Program-made: the position numbers and the translations under genes
IMG/VR virus record: IMGVR_UViG_3300046168_000056
Location: 1-48,890 of that record
DNA length: 48,890 bases
From: a virus
Reading direction: 5' to 3' (one strand)
Shown here: positions 25,202 to 33,161 of the stretch, piece after piece
How positions within the stretch are numbered: the stretch's first letter is position 1
Layout: each line of letters opens with the position of its first letter
Notes under the pieces: generated by a model
The model's database searches: none
The model's input: the letters and a program-made list of their open reading frames with translations, nothing else
What the model was told of the DNA's origin: nothing

Positions 25202-26346
25202 CCCCTTAATGAAAGTATCGCAGCTTTTAACCCATTTTTATATACATTTACAGCAGTAGCCGCGAAAATAGAACCTTTTCCATTAGCCATAAGTGCAACT
25301 GTTAATCCACGCATTCCAGCAATCGCTGTGTAAATTTGTGCGGAAGCAATAGCTGCGGCAAAAACTATAAATGACTGTATGGTAAATTGAAGTGCATCAC
25401 TTAACCCTTTTGCTCCACCAGCTACTTTTAAAAATATACCAGCTATTCTACTACCTACTTTTGCTACTGCTCCAAATATTTCACCTAATGTTTCTAGTGG
25501 TGCTTGCAACGCTATTGCCATGTCTCTCGCGCGCTCAAGTGATTCTTTTTCTGCCTCCATAAAACCTGCGGCAAATCCAGCTTGCATCTTATCTTGTGCA
25601 TCAGCTAATGTTGTTTCAAGACCCGTTATTGTTTGCGAAAGAGTTTTCATTCCTCCTTCGTTTTTCTTTAACTCTTCCGAAACCACTCTCCATGTTTCAC
25701 TAAAACTATTCCCAGCTTTAGTCATCTCCTCTATCTTAGCTCTTGCTTGACCACTCATTAAGCCTAGCTCTTGAAGTCTCGCAGCTGACTCTCCTACAGG
25801 TCTGCCACTCTGTAATCCATCATACATCCTACCTACATGCATGGAAACATTAGCAAAGTCAGCCCCAGCAGTTGCCGCGGCATCGCCTATTATTTTTAAA
25901 TTTTCCGTGGTTGCTAATGCTCCTTTTGTAAGAACCTGAAGCATTCTAGAGGCTTCAGCGACCTGCCCCATTTGAAATGGAGTGTTGTTCGCAAAATCAT
26001 ATAACTCTTCAACCCTCTCTCTTGCTAGTTCGACACCACCCAAAAGTCCTTTGAATTGAGCTTGAGTAAATTCCACTTGTTTTAGCTTCTCCATGCCCTT
26101 TCTGAGCATTTCTGTGTTACCAACTAAAAGCTTAACCGCCCCAATTACTCCAAGTACAGCTCCAGAAAGTAAACTCATTGGGCCAAGTACATTATTAAGA
26201 ATGATAGCTTTCATCCCCCCCCAAATCGCAGCTGATTTACTACCAGTACTCGCAAAGATCAATGCGGGTTCTAGAGCGCCTGCAAACGCGGCTTTTAATT
26301 TTTCAGCCCCTACACTACTAAAAACTGTTCTAAAATCAAACCCCAT
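25198..26346 (-). CDS. tape-measure protein, N-terminal part (gene continues to 22841 through frame breaks)
   Basis: Tail tape measure: sets tail length and helps DNA enter the cell. This start (ATG at 26346, MGFDFRTVFSSVGAEKLKAA) has GAGGAG six bases upstream and overlaps the end of the tail-assembly gene. The fragment holds the conserved tape-measure N-domain (LRKGMEKLKQVEFTQAQFKG; NNTPFQMGQVAEASRMLQVL) and hydrophobic stretches (FTIQSFIVFAAAIASAQIYT). Five single-base indels split the rest; corrected, the protein would have about 1,168 residues. The pieces are at 24995, 24796, 24536, 23098 and 22841. Confidence 0.85.
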   Translation of the reverse strand: MGFDFRTVFSSVGAEKLKAAFAGALEPALIFASTGSKSAAIWGGMKAIILNNVLGPMSLLSGAVLGVIGAVKLLVGNTEMLRKGMEKLKQVEFTQAQFKGLLGGVELARERVEELYDFANNTPFQMGQVAEASRMLQVLTKGALATTENLKIIGDAAATAGADFANVSMHVGRMYDGLQSGRPVGESAARLQELGLMSGQARAKIEEMTKAGNSFSETWRVVSEELKKNEGGMKTLSQTITGLETTLADAQDKMQAGFAAGFMEAEKESLERARDMAIALQAPLETLGEIFGAVAKVGSRIAGIFLKVAGGAKGLSDALQFTIQSFIVFAAAIASAQIYTAIAGMRGLTVALMANGKGSIFAATAVNVYKNGLKAAILSLRG

Positions 26347-26947
26347 TTTTTTGCTCCTCAATTTTTTGTTTCATAACCCGTTCAGCTTCAGCCATATCAG
26401 CAAGTATTTTATCTTTATTTGCTTGCATTTCTCGCTCTTCTTGTGTTACGAAATCAATCTCAGCCCCCTTCAAAAGCGCTGAAATTGCAGTGTACCAAAA
26501 GGCTTTACCTATAGCCATATTCCATGAATCATGCTCACTAAAACCTAACTCTATTAATTGAACAGTCATTGATAGAGTCTCAGGTGCTGACGAAGATTTA
26601 GAACCTTCTTTGCTTTCCCCATTCCATAAATCAGGAAAAGCTGCATAATCTTCTATATAATTCATGAAGTTCTTGGATTGCTTTTCAGCATCCCAACTTC
26701 TACATAGAAGATTTAATTTGGAAAAAACACTCTGTTTCTTTGGGTAATCTGGATAAGATACTCTACAGATAGATATAGCTTGTAATATGTGGGATATATT
26801 AGCTTTTTCATCTCCCCCAATTAAAGGAGAGTTAAAAAATTCTAATAAAAATCTATGCCATATTGAGAATGGCTTAAGCTTATAACCTAGTACTTTATGC
26901 TGTTCAAGATTTACAAAAGCTTCAGCAAACTTTTCATCAAGGGCCAC
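26336..26947 (-). CDS. putative tail assembly chaperone
   Basis: 203 residues directly upstream of the tape measure and overlapping it by about 11 bases, the usual place for tail-assembly chaperones. The protein is helical with a charged C-terminus (EEREMQANKDKILADMAEAE). No slippery sequence or second overlapping frame between this gene and the tail-tube genes was seen, so there is no evidence for the lambda G/GT-type programmed frameshift. Function rests on position and size. Confidence 0.55.
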   Translation of the reverse strand: MALDEKFAEAFVNLEQHKVLGYKLKPFSIWHRFLLEFFNSPLIGGDEKANISHILQAISICRVSYPDYPKKQSVFSKLNLLCRSWDAEKQSKNFMNYIEDYAAFPDLWNGESKEGSKSSSAPETLSMTVQLIELGFSEHDSWNMAIGKAFWYTAISALLKGAEIDFVTQEEREMQANKDKILADMAEAERVMKQKIEEQKNGV

Positions 26948-26951
26948 ATCA

Positions 26952-27299
26952 TTAGCAGTTATTAGTAGTCCCTAAAGTATCAATACCTTCCCAGAACTTG
27001 CCAGTCAATTCACATTTCTGAAAGTCCGTATTGCTTTGCGTCTTACTAACTTTATCAACAAAAAATGATTTTCCACTAATAGTAAGCTTTTGGTTTACCG
27101 TAGGAAGTTGATTAAAGAAATAACCACTAACAGAACAAGTGCCAGTATGCTTTCCAAGCTTTATTGCTTTTGTACGACCGCAAGCGTCTTTAGCTTCTGC
27201 CACATATTGTGGTCCGGTGTCAGCATTTTGTGATTCCACCTTGATGCCTGCGATGTTGCCATCTACACCATATATATATCCATTACAAGTACTAGCCAT
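26952..27299 (-). CDS. tail-tube-like protein, paralogue A
   Basis: 115 residues, beta-rich, with five or more Cys. It shares a pattern with the adjacent upstream protein: VAEAKDACGRTKAIKLG, then SGYFF, then QSNTDFQKCELTGKF near the end. The position between head-tail genes and the tape measure suggests a tail tube or tube-associated protein. The two genes look like a tandem duplication. Confidence 0.55.
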   Translation of the reverse strand: MASTCNGYIYGVDGNIAGIKVESQNADTGPQYVAEAKDACGRTKAIKLGKHTGTCSVSGYFFNQLPTVNQKLTISGKSFFVDKVSKTQSNTDFQKCELTGKFWEGIDTLGTTNNC

Positions 27300-27311
27300 A
27301 ATAAATTCCCT

Positions 27312-27704
27312 TTATGTGTTACAGCAAACACTACCATTCGGATAAAACACCGCGGTTAGCTCTGCTTTTTTAAAGTCTGTGTTTGATGCATTGATAGAAA
27401 ACTTTTCTACAAACGCTTCAGATATACTTCCAAGCTCTTTGTCTTCAAAAGATACCTTACAATTACCACCATTGAATGCATCTAGAGTGGCCCCAGCTTC
27501 TGCGTAACCTGAAAAATTAAAAGTATGCTTTAATGGCCCACGAACAACACATGATGTATTCCCTGTGTCATCTTTGGCTTCTGCTTCAAATTCTACTGTA
27601 GTTTCTTTTGAGTATGATTCTACAATTATAGATGATACGGTTTGACTTTGATCATCAATTCCGAATACATAACTCGCGTCTCCTGTAAGTTTTGTTAATC
27701 CCAT
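27312..27704 (-). CDS. tail-tube-like protein, paralogue B
   Basis: 130 residues, beta-rich. FEAEAKDDTGNTSCVVRG, FSGYAEAG and ASNTDFKKAELTAVF align with the same blocks in the gene at 26952. It is separated from that gene by 12 bases. One of the two may be the major tail tube and the other a decoration or connector; the sequence does not say which. Confidence 0.55.
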   Translation of the reverse strand: MGLTKLTGDASYVFGIDDQSQTVSSIIVESYSKETTVEFEAEAKDDTGNTSCVVRGPLKHTFNFSGYAEAGATLDAFNGGNCKVSFEDKELGSISEAFVEKFSINASNTDFKKAELTAVFYPNGSVCCNT

Positions 27705-27724
27705 ATATATTATCTCCTTGTCAA

Positions 27725-28405
27725 CTACACGCAGGCTATTACGCCTGCTCGCATATTAAATACATCTCCATAAGAGAAATCTTCCTGCGATGAACCGATG
27801 CTTTCAACATGAATTCCATCTATTTTTAGAACATCTCGATATATCCTACATTGCACATTATTTTTAGCTCTGCTGTATATTTTATCAGTAGCTAAATATT
27901 TTTTACTTGGTGTTGTACTGATATGATCAACTCTTACAATTTCTTTTACATCTTTATTAATTGTAAGCTCGCAGTAATCTCCCGCAGCTACTCTTGTGAC
28001 ATCTAATTCATCAAAATACAAATGACCCGTTCTTGCCATAATTCTACACTTACCTTCATGTAAGTCATACTGCCTCAAATATGATTTCGTATATTCTTTA
28101 TTAGCTACAGTATTTAATCCATCCTGTATCCTCGCTACATTTTCAGAATGTAATTGTGAGCCAACTTCATTTATGTGACTTACATACACAATTTTTATAT
28201 TCATCAAATACGCACGGGGTGTTCTATCACCTATCGTAGGTTGTGATTCTTCCACATAAACCGAACCAAATGGTAGCTCTTGTTGTTGATCCGCATTTGA
28301 TGGAAAGAACTCAGCTCCCTTTACATAATTATTTAAAACTTCGCAGAGTATCTGCTCGGTCATTCGTCTTGCATCTGTGCGATAAGGTGGGTTCAACTCA
28401 GTCAT
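27725..28405 (-). CDS. putative tail completion or connector protein
   Basis: About 226 residues from the ATG at 28405 (MTELNPPYRTDARRMTEQIL), with GAGG/GGAG upstream. The N-terminal half (PFGSVYVEESQPTIGDRTPR) resembles the alpha/beta fold of phage tail-terminator or minor tail proteins. A beta-rich C-terminal half follows. It lies between head-completion candidates and tail-tube genes, the standard place for tail terminators. Family not recognised with certainty. Confidence 0.5.
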   Translation of the reverse strand: MTELNPPYRTDARRMTEQILCEVLNNYVKGAEFFPSNADQQQELPFGSVYVEESQPTIGDRTPRAYLMNIKIVYVSHINEVGSQLHSENVARIQDGLNTVANKEYTKSYLRQYDLHEGKCRIMARTGHLYFDELDVTRVAAGDYCELTINKDVKEIVRVDHISTTPSKKYLATDKIYSRAKNNVQCRIYRDVLKIDGIHVESIGSSQEDFSYGDVFNMRAGVIACV

Positions 28406-28676
28406 CTCCAACCTCTACTTTATTTACCTTGTTGATATTTTTATCAACCAGATCAATGACCTCACTTCTTGTTTCTTTTCCCAAAGCCTTACGTAAAGCC
28501 TTTTGATTTTGATCTTTAGCTTGCATTTGCATCTCTTCGTTTTTTTCTTTTTTCAGTTTTTCAATTTCTTTAATTTTCTTTTTAGAAATCTCAACCTGTT
28601 TCTCGTATTCTGAAACAATAGATTGCAGGTCTTTTTCAACCTCCCTTTTGAACTGATCAAAGTTTGTACTAAACAC
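28398..28676 (-). CDS. small coiled-coil protein
   Basis: Not recognised. 92 residues, highly charged, with a long helix (YEKQVEISKKKIKEIEKLKK) and a Lys/Glu repeat pattern suggesting a coiled coil. It overlaps both neighbours by 8 bases and sits in the head-tail joining region. It may be a connector-region structural protein. Confidence 0.5.
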   Translation of the reverse strand: MFSTNFDQFKREVEKDLQSIVSEYEKQVEISKKKIKEIEKLKKEKNEEMQMQAKDQNQKALRKALGKETRSEVIDLVDKNINKVNKVEVGDD

Positions 28677-29001
28677 GTGGCACTACTCCTGTTAATAATC
28701 CAGTAACCTGTAGGACAATCAAATTAGTATCATCATCGGTTATCTGTAATATGCGACCCTTGAATGCTTTTTCATTCTGAGTGAACTCCAGCCTATCTCC
28801 AACCTTTGGTATTATATCAGTCTTCTTAATATATACATTTGTACCAACAGAGTTTTCCCTACCTCCAAGTATCCTTTTTTCATCTCTTTCTATCGGGTCG
28901 TAGATAGCTTGATACTCTTCATCATTAATAACAATCGTCTCAGACATTACTGAAAACGCTGGATCATTTGATAAATCCATACACGTATTGAAGTAATTCA
29001 T
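28669..29001 (-). CDS. putative head-tail joining protein
   Basis: About 110 residues from the ATG at 29001 (MNYFNTCMDLSNDPAFSVMS), preferred over a TTG at 29028. Beta-strand-rich (ETIVINDEEYQAIYDPIE; VGDRLEFTQNEKAFKGRILQ), resembling small head-closure/stopper proteins. It is the first gene after the capsid terminator, so it needs its own promoter in the AT-rich spacer at 29030-29085. Family assignment is by position and fold pattern only. Confidence 0.5.
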   Translation of the reverse strand: MNYFNTCMDLSNDPAFSVMSETIVINDEEYQAIYDPIERDEKRILGGRENSVGTNVYIKKTDIIPKVGDRLEFTQNEKAFKGRILQITDDDTNLIVLQVTGLLTGVVPRV

Positions 29002-29085
29002 ACGCTTTGTACCCCGCGGGTTACACAATTTGTATAAAATAATATATATTCTATATCCATATATATAAAGGTCATGTCAATCTAC

Positions 29086-29111
29086 AAAAAAGGCTACCCC
29101 GAAGAGTAGCC
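29086..29111 (-). terminator. intrinsic terminator after major capsid gene
   Basis: On the minus strand GGCTACTC and GGGTAGCC pair around a TTCG tetraloop (one G-T pair), followed directly by six T. It lies 26 bases past the capsid stop and would limit readthrough into the head-tail genes, so capsid protein can be made in excess. Confidence 0.85.
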
Positions 29112-29137
29112 AATTTTGAGAGATGTGGTTAGAAAAA

Positions 29138-29527
29138 TTAGTCTGTCCAAGTAGCCCCTGATGTGAAGTCGATCAAGCATCCAGCATTGCCATTTACGAC
29201 AAGCTCAGATGTGTGATGACGTACTCGGATCATGTCTCCACGACGTGGCTCAGAACGATAAGTTTCGGTATTGAACAATCCGCCGTCTTTCGACCATACG
29301 AAAGTTCTACCAAATCCACCACCGCTGATCTCGCCACCTTGAACATTTCCAAGCCAAGCATTGTCCTTAAGCCACATAGCTTGGAGAGCAGTACCTGAAG
29401 ACATCCTTGGATTAGCATCGTAATAAGAATGAGTAATGTAAACATTCTGAATTCCAAATGCTTTTCCAATATCAGTATCATTGATAAGCTTATACCCAAC
29501 TCCAGCTCCAAGATTACCATAAAGGAA
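29138..29527 (-). CDS. major capsid protein, C-terminal part (after frameshift)
   Basis: Continuation of the capsid protein: FLYGNLGAGVGYKLINDTDI, then VYITHSYYDANPRMSSGTAL, then GGGFGRTFVWSKDGGLFNTE, to the stop at 29138. It joins the N-terminal part at TTT (29526-29528), where one T is extra. The C-terminal residues RGDMIRVRHHTSELVVNGNA fit the final beta strands of a HK97-fold capsid protein. Confidence 0.8.
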   Translation of the reverse strand, partial: FLYGNLGAGVGYKLINDTDIGKAFGIQNVYITHSYYDANPRMSSGTALQAMWLKDNAWLGNVQGGEISGGGFGRTFVWSKDGGLFNTETYRSEPRRGDMIRVRHHTSELVVNGNAGCLIDFTSGATWTD

Positions 29528-30134
29528 AGTATTGAGCTTTAGTCAATCTACGGATATAATTCCATTGAGTGGAAGACAAGACCAAAGTATTTGGAGTTTC
29601 ACCAAGCTTGGTCATTTCCTTAATAGAATCCATAAGAACCTTTGCAAAATCCCAATTGTCGATCTCAAGTTCATCACCCCAATGGTTGGCGCTACCATAA
29701 GCACTTGCCTTGGCAGTAACTGTGGAAGTGTTGCCACTACCCTGAAGTACTCCAAATACACGTGATTCGTAATCCATCTTCAAGGTACGCATGATTAGCT
29801 TTGAAGTAAGAACCTCAACGTCGAAGAACTTGTCATAGTCTTTTACAAGAACATCATCAATACGTTCTTCAAGACCACGATCTAAGCACTCATAAGTGGA
29901 GGTCTTAAACTTACGAGTTGTCTCATTATAAGTACCGGTTGGCGCACGGAGAGTTGAATCCTTCTTGAGCAACTCGCCAGTAGCGATTTCAATCTTTGGA
30001 TAAATTCCCGCACGAGCGTTTGTAGAATACGTGGGCAAAATTTTGTTTCCAAAAAGATGCTCATCTGACTTCGCGGCTTCCTCAACGAAAGCGTTTAAGT
30101 CATGGCGAATTATAGCTGCAGTATTTTGATACAT
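29514..30134 (-). CDS. major capsid protein, N-terminal part
   Basis: Main shell protein, probably HK97 fold, expected to be one of the most abundant phage proteins. Starts MYQNTAAIIRHDLNAFVEEA. Residues about 85-105 (ECLDRGLEERIDDVLVKDYD) and 110-135 fit the long spine helix and P-domain. The frame ends prematurely at 29514 after LTKAQYFPLW because of one extra base; corrected, the protein has about 331 residues. It follows the decoration-like gene and the protease-scaffold gene, the standard order, and is followed by a strong terminator. A frameshifted isoform of biological use is unlikely, as the short form would lack the shell core. Confidence 0.8.
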   Translation of the reverse strand: MYQNTAAIIRHDLNAFVEEAAKSDEHLFGNKILPTYSTNARAGIYPKIEIATGELLKKDSTLRAPTGTYNETTRKFKTSTYECLDRGLEERIDDVLVKDYDKFFDVEVLTSKLIMRTLKMDYESRVFGVLQGSGNTSTVTAKASAYGSANHWGDELEIDNWDFAKVLMDSIKEMTKLGETPNTLVLSSTQWNYIRRLTKAQYFPLW

Positions 30135-30146
30135 AATAAAAAATGA

Positions 30147-30524
30147 TTAAGAGTTACTAATTAAAATGGCTCTAATTACACCACCGGTTTTGCCTACTTC
30201 CAATGGAATAAAGCGCTTAGTCAACGCAGTTGCACTACCAGCAGGGTTTGCAAGTCCTTTTGCTCCCAAATTATGCCCTACTCCGACTACTGTCGCACCA
30301 AGACAAATAATATTAAAAATACCCCCAGAATTAAAAAGGTGCACTGCGGCTGGCATGTCACTTACTGATGCATCAACGTCATGTAACAATACTCCGATAG
30401 AGTTAGCTACTGTTCCATCAACTACAAGACCAGCGTCAGTGCCCGTACCAATTCCAACAGGCGTGCCAGCGGGTGCAGAAAAAGTATTTTTTAGTGGTAA
30501 AGAAATTACTCCATTATGATTCAT
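30147..30524 (-). CDS. head decoration-like protein (DUF2190-like)
   Basis: 125 residues, Gly/Val/Ala-rich beta protein typical of small capsid-decoration proteins that sit on the shell surface as trimers. IGVLLHDVDASVSDMPAAVH and LFNSGGIFNIICLG are the family-like core. A divergent relative with an inserted domain is encoded at 39059. It lies directly between the protease-scaffold and capsid genes. Confidence 0.7.
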   Translation of the reverse strand: MNHNGVISLPLKNTFSAPAGTPVGIGTGTDAGLVVDGTVANSIGVLLHDVDASVSDMPAAVHLFNSGGIFNIICLGATVVGVGHNLGAKGLANPAGSATALTKRFIPLEVGKTGGVIRAILISNS

Positions 30525-30536
30525 ATTATAATCTCC

Positions 30537-31634
30537 TTAGTTTGAGAAAACACCTTGTTTGATCAACCACTCACGATGACCACGTGGGTCAGCTTCAATA
30601 GCTCCAAGAATTGCTTCAGGTTTAGATTTTGATTCGTTGTTTTGTACCTGAAACTCAAAAGTTCCTTCTTGTGCTTCAAAGCCAAAAAGTTCACCTTTAC
30701 TTGGAGCAACAGGAGATACACCAGATTCTTCAAGAGCTTCACGAAGAAGTTCATTTTCTTCTTCAAGTTCTTTTGCAAATTCAATAAGTGAATCAACCTT
30801 AGTGTTCACTTTTTCAAATTGATGTTCTTCACGAATTTTTTGCTCTGCTTGAAGTGCACCTTGTGCTTTATCTTCAAAGTATTGCATTACATCATCAATA
30901 GTAGATGGATCAGAGTATTCAACTGACTCAGCGCCTACAAGCTCTGCTTCATCCTCCTCATATTCAGAGTCATCCTCGTCGTAAATGTCTTCGCCTTCAT
31001 AGTCTTCACCATCAGCTTCCATTTCATCAAGAGCTGCGGCTTCTTCTATGGCTTCGGCTAGATCGCTTTGAAACCCTTCGATTTCCGCGAGGCGGTCTTC
31101 GATGTTAGTTGATTCTTCAGAATTATTTTCTTCCATATCTAAAGCAATGTTGTCAACTTTAGCTTCAAATAAACCATCAGGATTTGCCGCAGGGTCGGTA
31201 ACTAAATCCACAGATACTATATTTTTACACCTTGCGAAAACCCTACCATCTGCTCCAACTTCTTTGTCTCCCTGAAATGCAACAGATAGACCAATCTGAC
31301 TTGGCATAGTTTCTAATAATTCAATGGTGTGGTCATAATCCTTGTGAGTTTTTAATAAATGTAAGTCACCTTTTAGCTTTTGACCATCACGATGTATATT
31401 ATTTACATGACCGAATATAGCTTCCACACCCGTTCTGTGATTCAGTTTGGCTTTTACGCCCGGATCCTTTGCGTTATTTAAAGAAGTCTCAAGTTGATTT
31501 AATGTAGTATCATCTACTACTAAATCATGCCCTTTAGCTGTTCCTTTTGTTATTAAGCTCACTCCTTTAATTACTCCAGCCTTGGAATCAAACTGTCGTT
31601 CATTGAAACTATTAAAATATGTTAATTCTTTCAT
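30537..31634 (-). CDS. prohead protease fused to scaffold-like domain
   Basis: 365 residues with two parts. Residues 1-160 are protease-like: KAKLNHRTGVEAIFGHV (H66 candidate), QIGLSVAF (S117 candidate) and SVDLVTDPAANPDGLF, the characteristic end of phage head-maturation proteases. Residues 165-245 are extremely acidic (GEDYEGEDIYDEDDSEYEED) and 265-305 form a coiled coil, as in internal scaffolds. The C-terminus has GELFGFEAQEGTFEFQVQNN, containing an FEF motif that recurs in the basic proteins of this region. It probably directs shell assembly and is then self-cleaved. Confidence 0.8.
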   Translation of the reverse strand: MKELTYFNSFNERQFDSKAGVIKGVSLITKGTAKGHDLVVDDTTLNQLETSLNNAKDPGVKAKLNHRTGVEAIFGHVNNIHRDGQKLKGDLHLLKTHKDYDHTIELLETMPSQIGLSVAFQGDKEVGADGRVFARCKNIVSVDLVTDPAANPDGLFEAKVDNIALDMEENNSEESTNIEDRLAEIEGFQSDLAEAIEEAAALDEMEADGEDYEGEDIYDEDDSEYEEDEAELVGAESVEYSDPSTIDDVMQYFEDKAQGALQAEQKIREEHQFEKVNTKVDSLIEFAKELEEENELLREALEESGVSPVAPSKGELFGFEAQEGTFEFQVQNNESKSKPEAILGAIEADPRGHREWLIKQGVFSN

Positions 31635-31635
31635 G

Positions 31636-32274
31636 TTATTTAATTTTTAATTTTTTACCCTCATAATCTAAACCACCTACGTATTTTTTACCACCACGAC
31701 TTTTACCGGTGTATTCTTGTGATTTTTTTCCTAATTTACCTATCAAATTAGTATTGCGTAAACTAGCTCTTCCCTTCCATAGACCCAATAAACTGACAAG
31801 CCCCTTTGCTTTAAATTCCCTACCCCTTGATCCATCTTTAACTTTTTCTAAAGCATCATTAATTCTGCTTCTAGGCATATCTTCCCATTTCGTACCTGTA
31901 AGTTTAGCCACACGCTGGGCGTATTTTGAGTACTTTTTCTTTAGTGCAGGAACTTGCGATATATCTTTCGGCTTACCATCTGTTTTTAATTTTTTTCGGT
32001 TAAATTCAGCTTGAGCATTTCTATATTGAGATGACCTTGCACCATATGGTTTTTTTGTATTTGGATTTATTGGTGGTTTAAAACTAGTTCTATTATGCTT
32101 TTCCTGTAATCTAGATTTATACTGAGAAAGCATCTTACCAGCCGCACTCTCTTTTTGTTTATTCCTAGCTGCAATCCCATAGGTACTAGCCGCGCCAACT
32201 GCGCTTGCTCCAGTTGCGGCAATCCCAATATTCCTAATGTCTTTCTTTTCTTTGTCTGTTGGTTTTCGACTCAT
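31636..32274 (-). CDS. basic Gly/Ala-hydrophobic protein 1 (unknown)
   Basis: Not recognised. 212 residues, Lys/Arg-rich. A hydrophobic Gly/Ala segment (NIGIAATGASAVGAASTYGI) lies at about 15-34. The motif PPINPNTKKPYG also appears, as PPVNPKTNKPFG, in the protein at 33096. It overlaps the upstream gene by ATGA. Strong positive charge and a membrane-active segment suggest an internal virion or ejection protein, but function is unknown. Confidence 0.6.
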   Translation of the reverse strand: MSRKPTDKEKKDIRNIGIAATGASAVGAASTYGIAARNKQKESAAGKMLSQYKSRLQEKHNRTSFKPPINPNTKKPYGARSSQYRNAQAEFNRKKLKTDGKPKDISQVPALKKKYSKYAQRVAKLTGTKWEDMPRSRINDALEKVKDGSRGREFKAKGLVSLLGLWKGRASLRNTNLIGKLGKKSQEYTGKSRGGKKYVGGLDYEGKKLKIK

Positions 32275-32951
32275 TTTACAATCCTCAAGTTTTTCGCGCT
32301 TTCTTGATTACTCTTAGCTTCCTTTAGTAATTCTTTTTCTTTATTATTAGCCCTTGGACTCAAATTTGTTTTAACTCCTTTTGCTTTGAGTAAAGCTCCT
32401 CGCTTGCGACCTAATAAAGCCAGATATGCAGACAATCCTGTTGTACCAACTAATCCAGCCCCTAATCCAGCAATCAATTTGTTTTTAAAACCTACCGTTT
32501 CTGAAGTAGTTTTCTTTCTACGCTCCCTTTTGTTTCTACCCCGTCTTTGTAATTTTATGCTACTACTTGTTGGATTTCTTACTTCCCATCCTTTATCTCT
32601 TGCTGTGTCTAAATCATCAAATTCAATATCAGCATTAAAGTCATCCAAGTTTACTTCATAACCTAATTTTCTTAAATAAATATTACGCGCCCTGTTTGCG
32701 AGTAAAACCTTATTGGCTAATTTAGGCCCATACTTTAACGCAGCTCCAGTGCCAGCCATAATTGCTGCAGCTGCAACAGCGTTTTGAAATGGCTTCTTTT
32801 CCCAAAATCTTTTACGCCTTTTGTTTTCTTTTACACCTTTAACACTTTCAGCTATATCTTTTACAGCCTCACCACCCCTACGAGCTTTAGCAACAACTAG
32901 CTTCGCTTTATTGTAATTAGCTCTTGCGTCCTTGTAATCTCTGTAATTCAT
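32271..32951 (-). CDS. basic Gly/Ala-hydrophobic protein 2 (unknown)
   Basis: About 226 residues from the ATG at 32951 (MNYRDYKDARANYNKAKLVV). Two Gly/Ala-rich hydrophobic segments (FQNAVAAAAIMAGTGAALKY; LIAGLGAGLVGTTGLSAYLA) are separated by an acidic insert (FNADIEFDDLDTARD) and basic stretches (KLQRRGRNKRERRKKT). A run of seven A just before the start could hide a one-base error that would fuse it to the preceding protein. Function unknown. Confidence 0.55.
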   Translation of the reverse strand: MNYRDYKDARANYNKAKLVVAKARRGGEAVKDIAESVKGVKENKRRKRFWEKKPFQNAVAAAAIMAGTGAALKYGPKLANKVLLANRARNIYLRKLGYEVNLDDFNADIEFDDLDTARDKGWEVRNPTSSSIKLQRRGRNKRERRKKTTSETVGFKNKLIAGLGAGLVGTTGLSAYLALLGRKRGALLKAKGVKTNLSPRANNKEKELLKEAKSNQESAKNLRIVK

Positions 32952-33161
32952 TTCTTTTTTTCCTTTTTTGAAGTGCACGCGATATTCCATACCCTAACAA
33001 TGCTCCACCAGACAAATACCCTAAACTACCACCATGTAACCTTAAGTTGGCTTTTAATTTATGCTTGGGGTTTAATTTTCTTCCTTGCTCTTTTTCTATC
33101 TTATCGTACAGTCGCCAATCTCTATGTCTTTTAGTTGCAGCCAATGCTCCGAGTGTTCCCC
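32917..33161 (-). CDS. continuation of basic protein 3 after frameshift
   Basis: Not an independent gene in my reading. After the four-G run at 33158-33161, one added G lets the upstream protein continue as SGGTLGALAATKRHRDWRLY, then a Gly-rich hydrophobic segment (SLGYLSGGALLGYGISRALQ) and a basic end. The only start available in this frame is TTG. This gives protein 3 the same hydrophobic-plus-basic C-terminus seen in its relatives. Confidence 0.6.

Noticed and set aside
22841-26346. Six separate tail genes
   Set aside because: Each junction is fixed by a one-base change in a short homopolymer and the joined protein is a normal tape measure.
26336-27704. Programmed frameshift in tail assembly genes, as in lambda G/GT
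   Set aside because: No slippery heptamer with an overlapping downstream frame was found between the tail-tube and chaperone candidates.
29230-29520. 96-codon minus-strand frame inside the capsid gene
   Set aside because: It is hydrophobic nonsense in another frame of the capsid C-terminal region; the frame with family-like sequence is 29138-29527.
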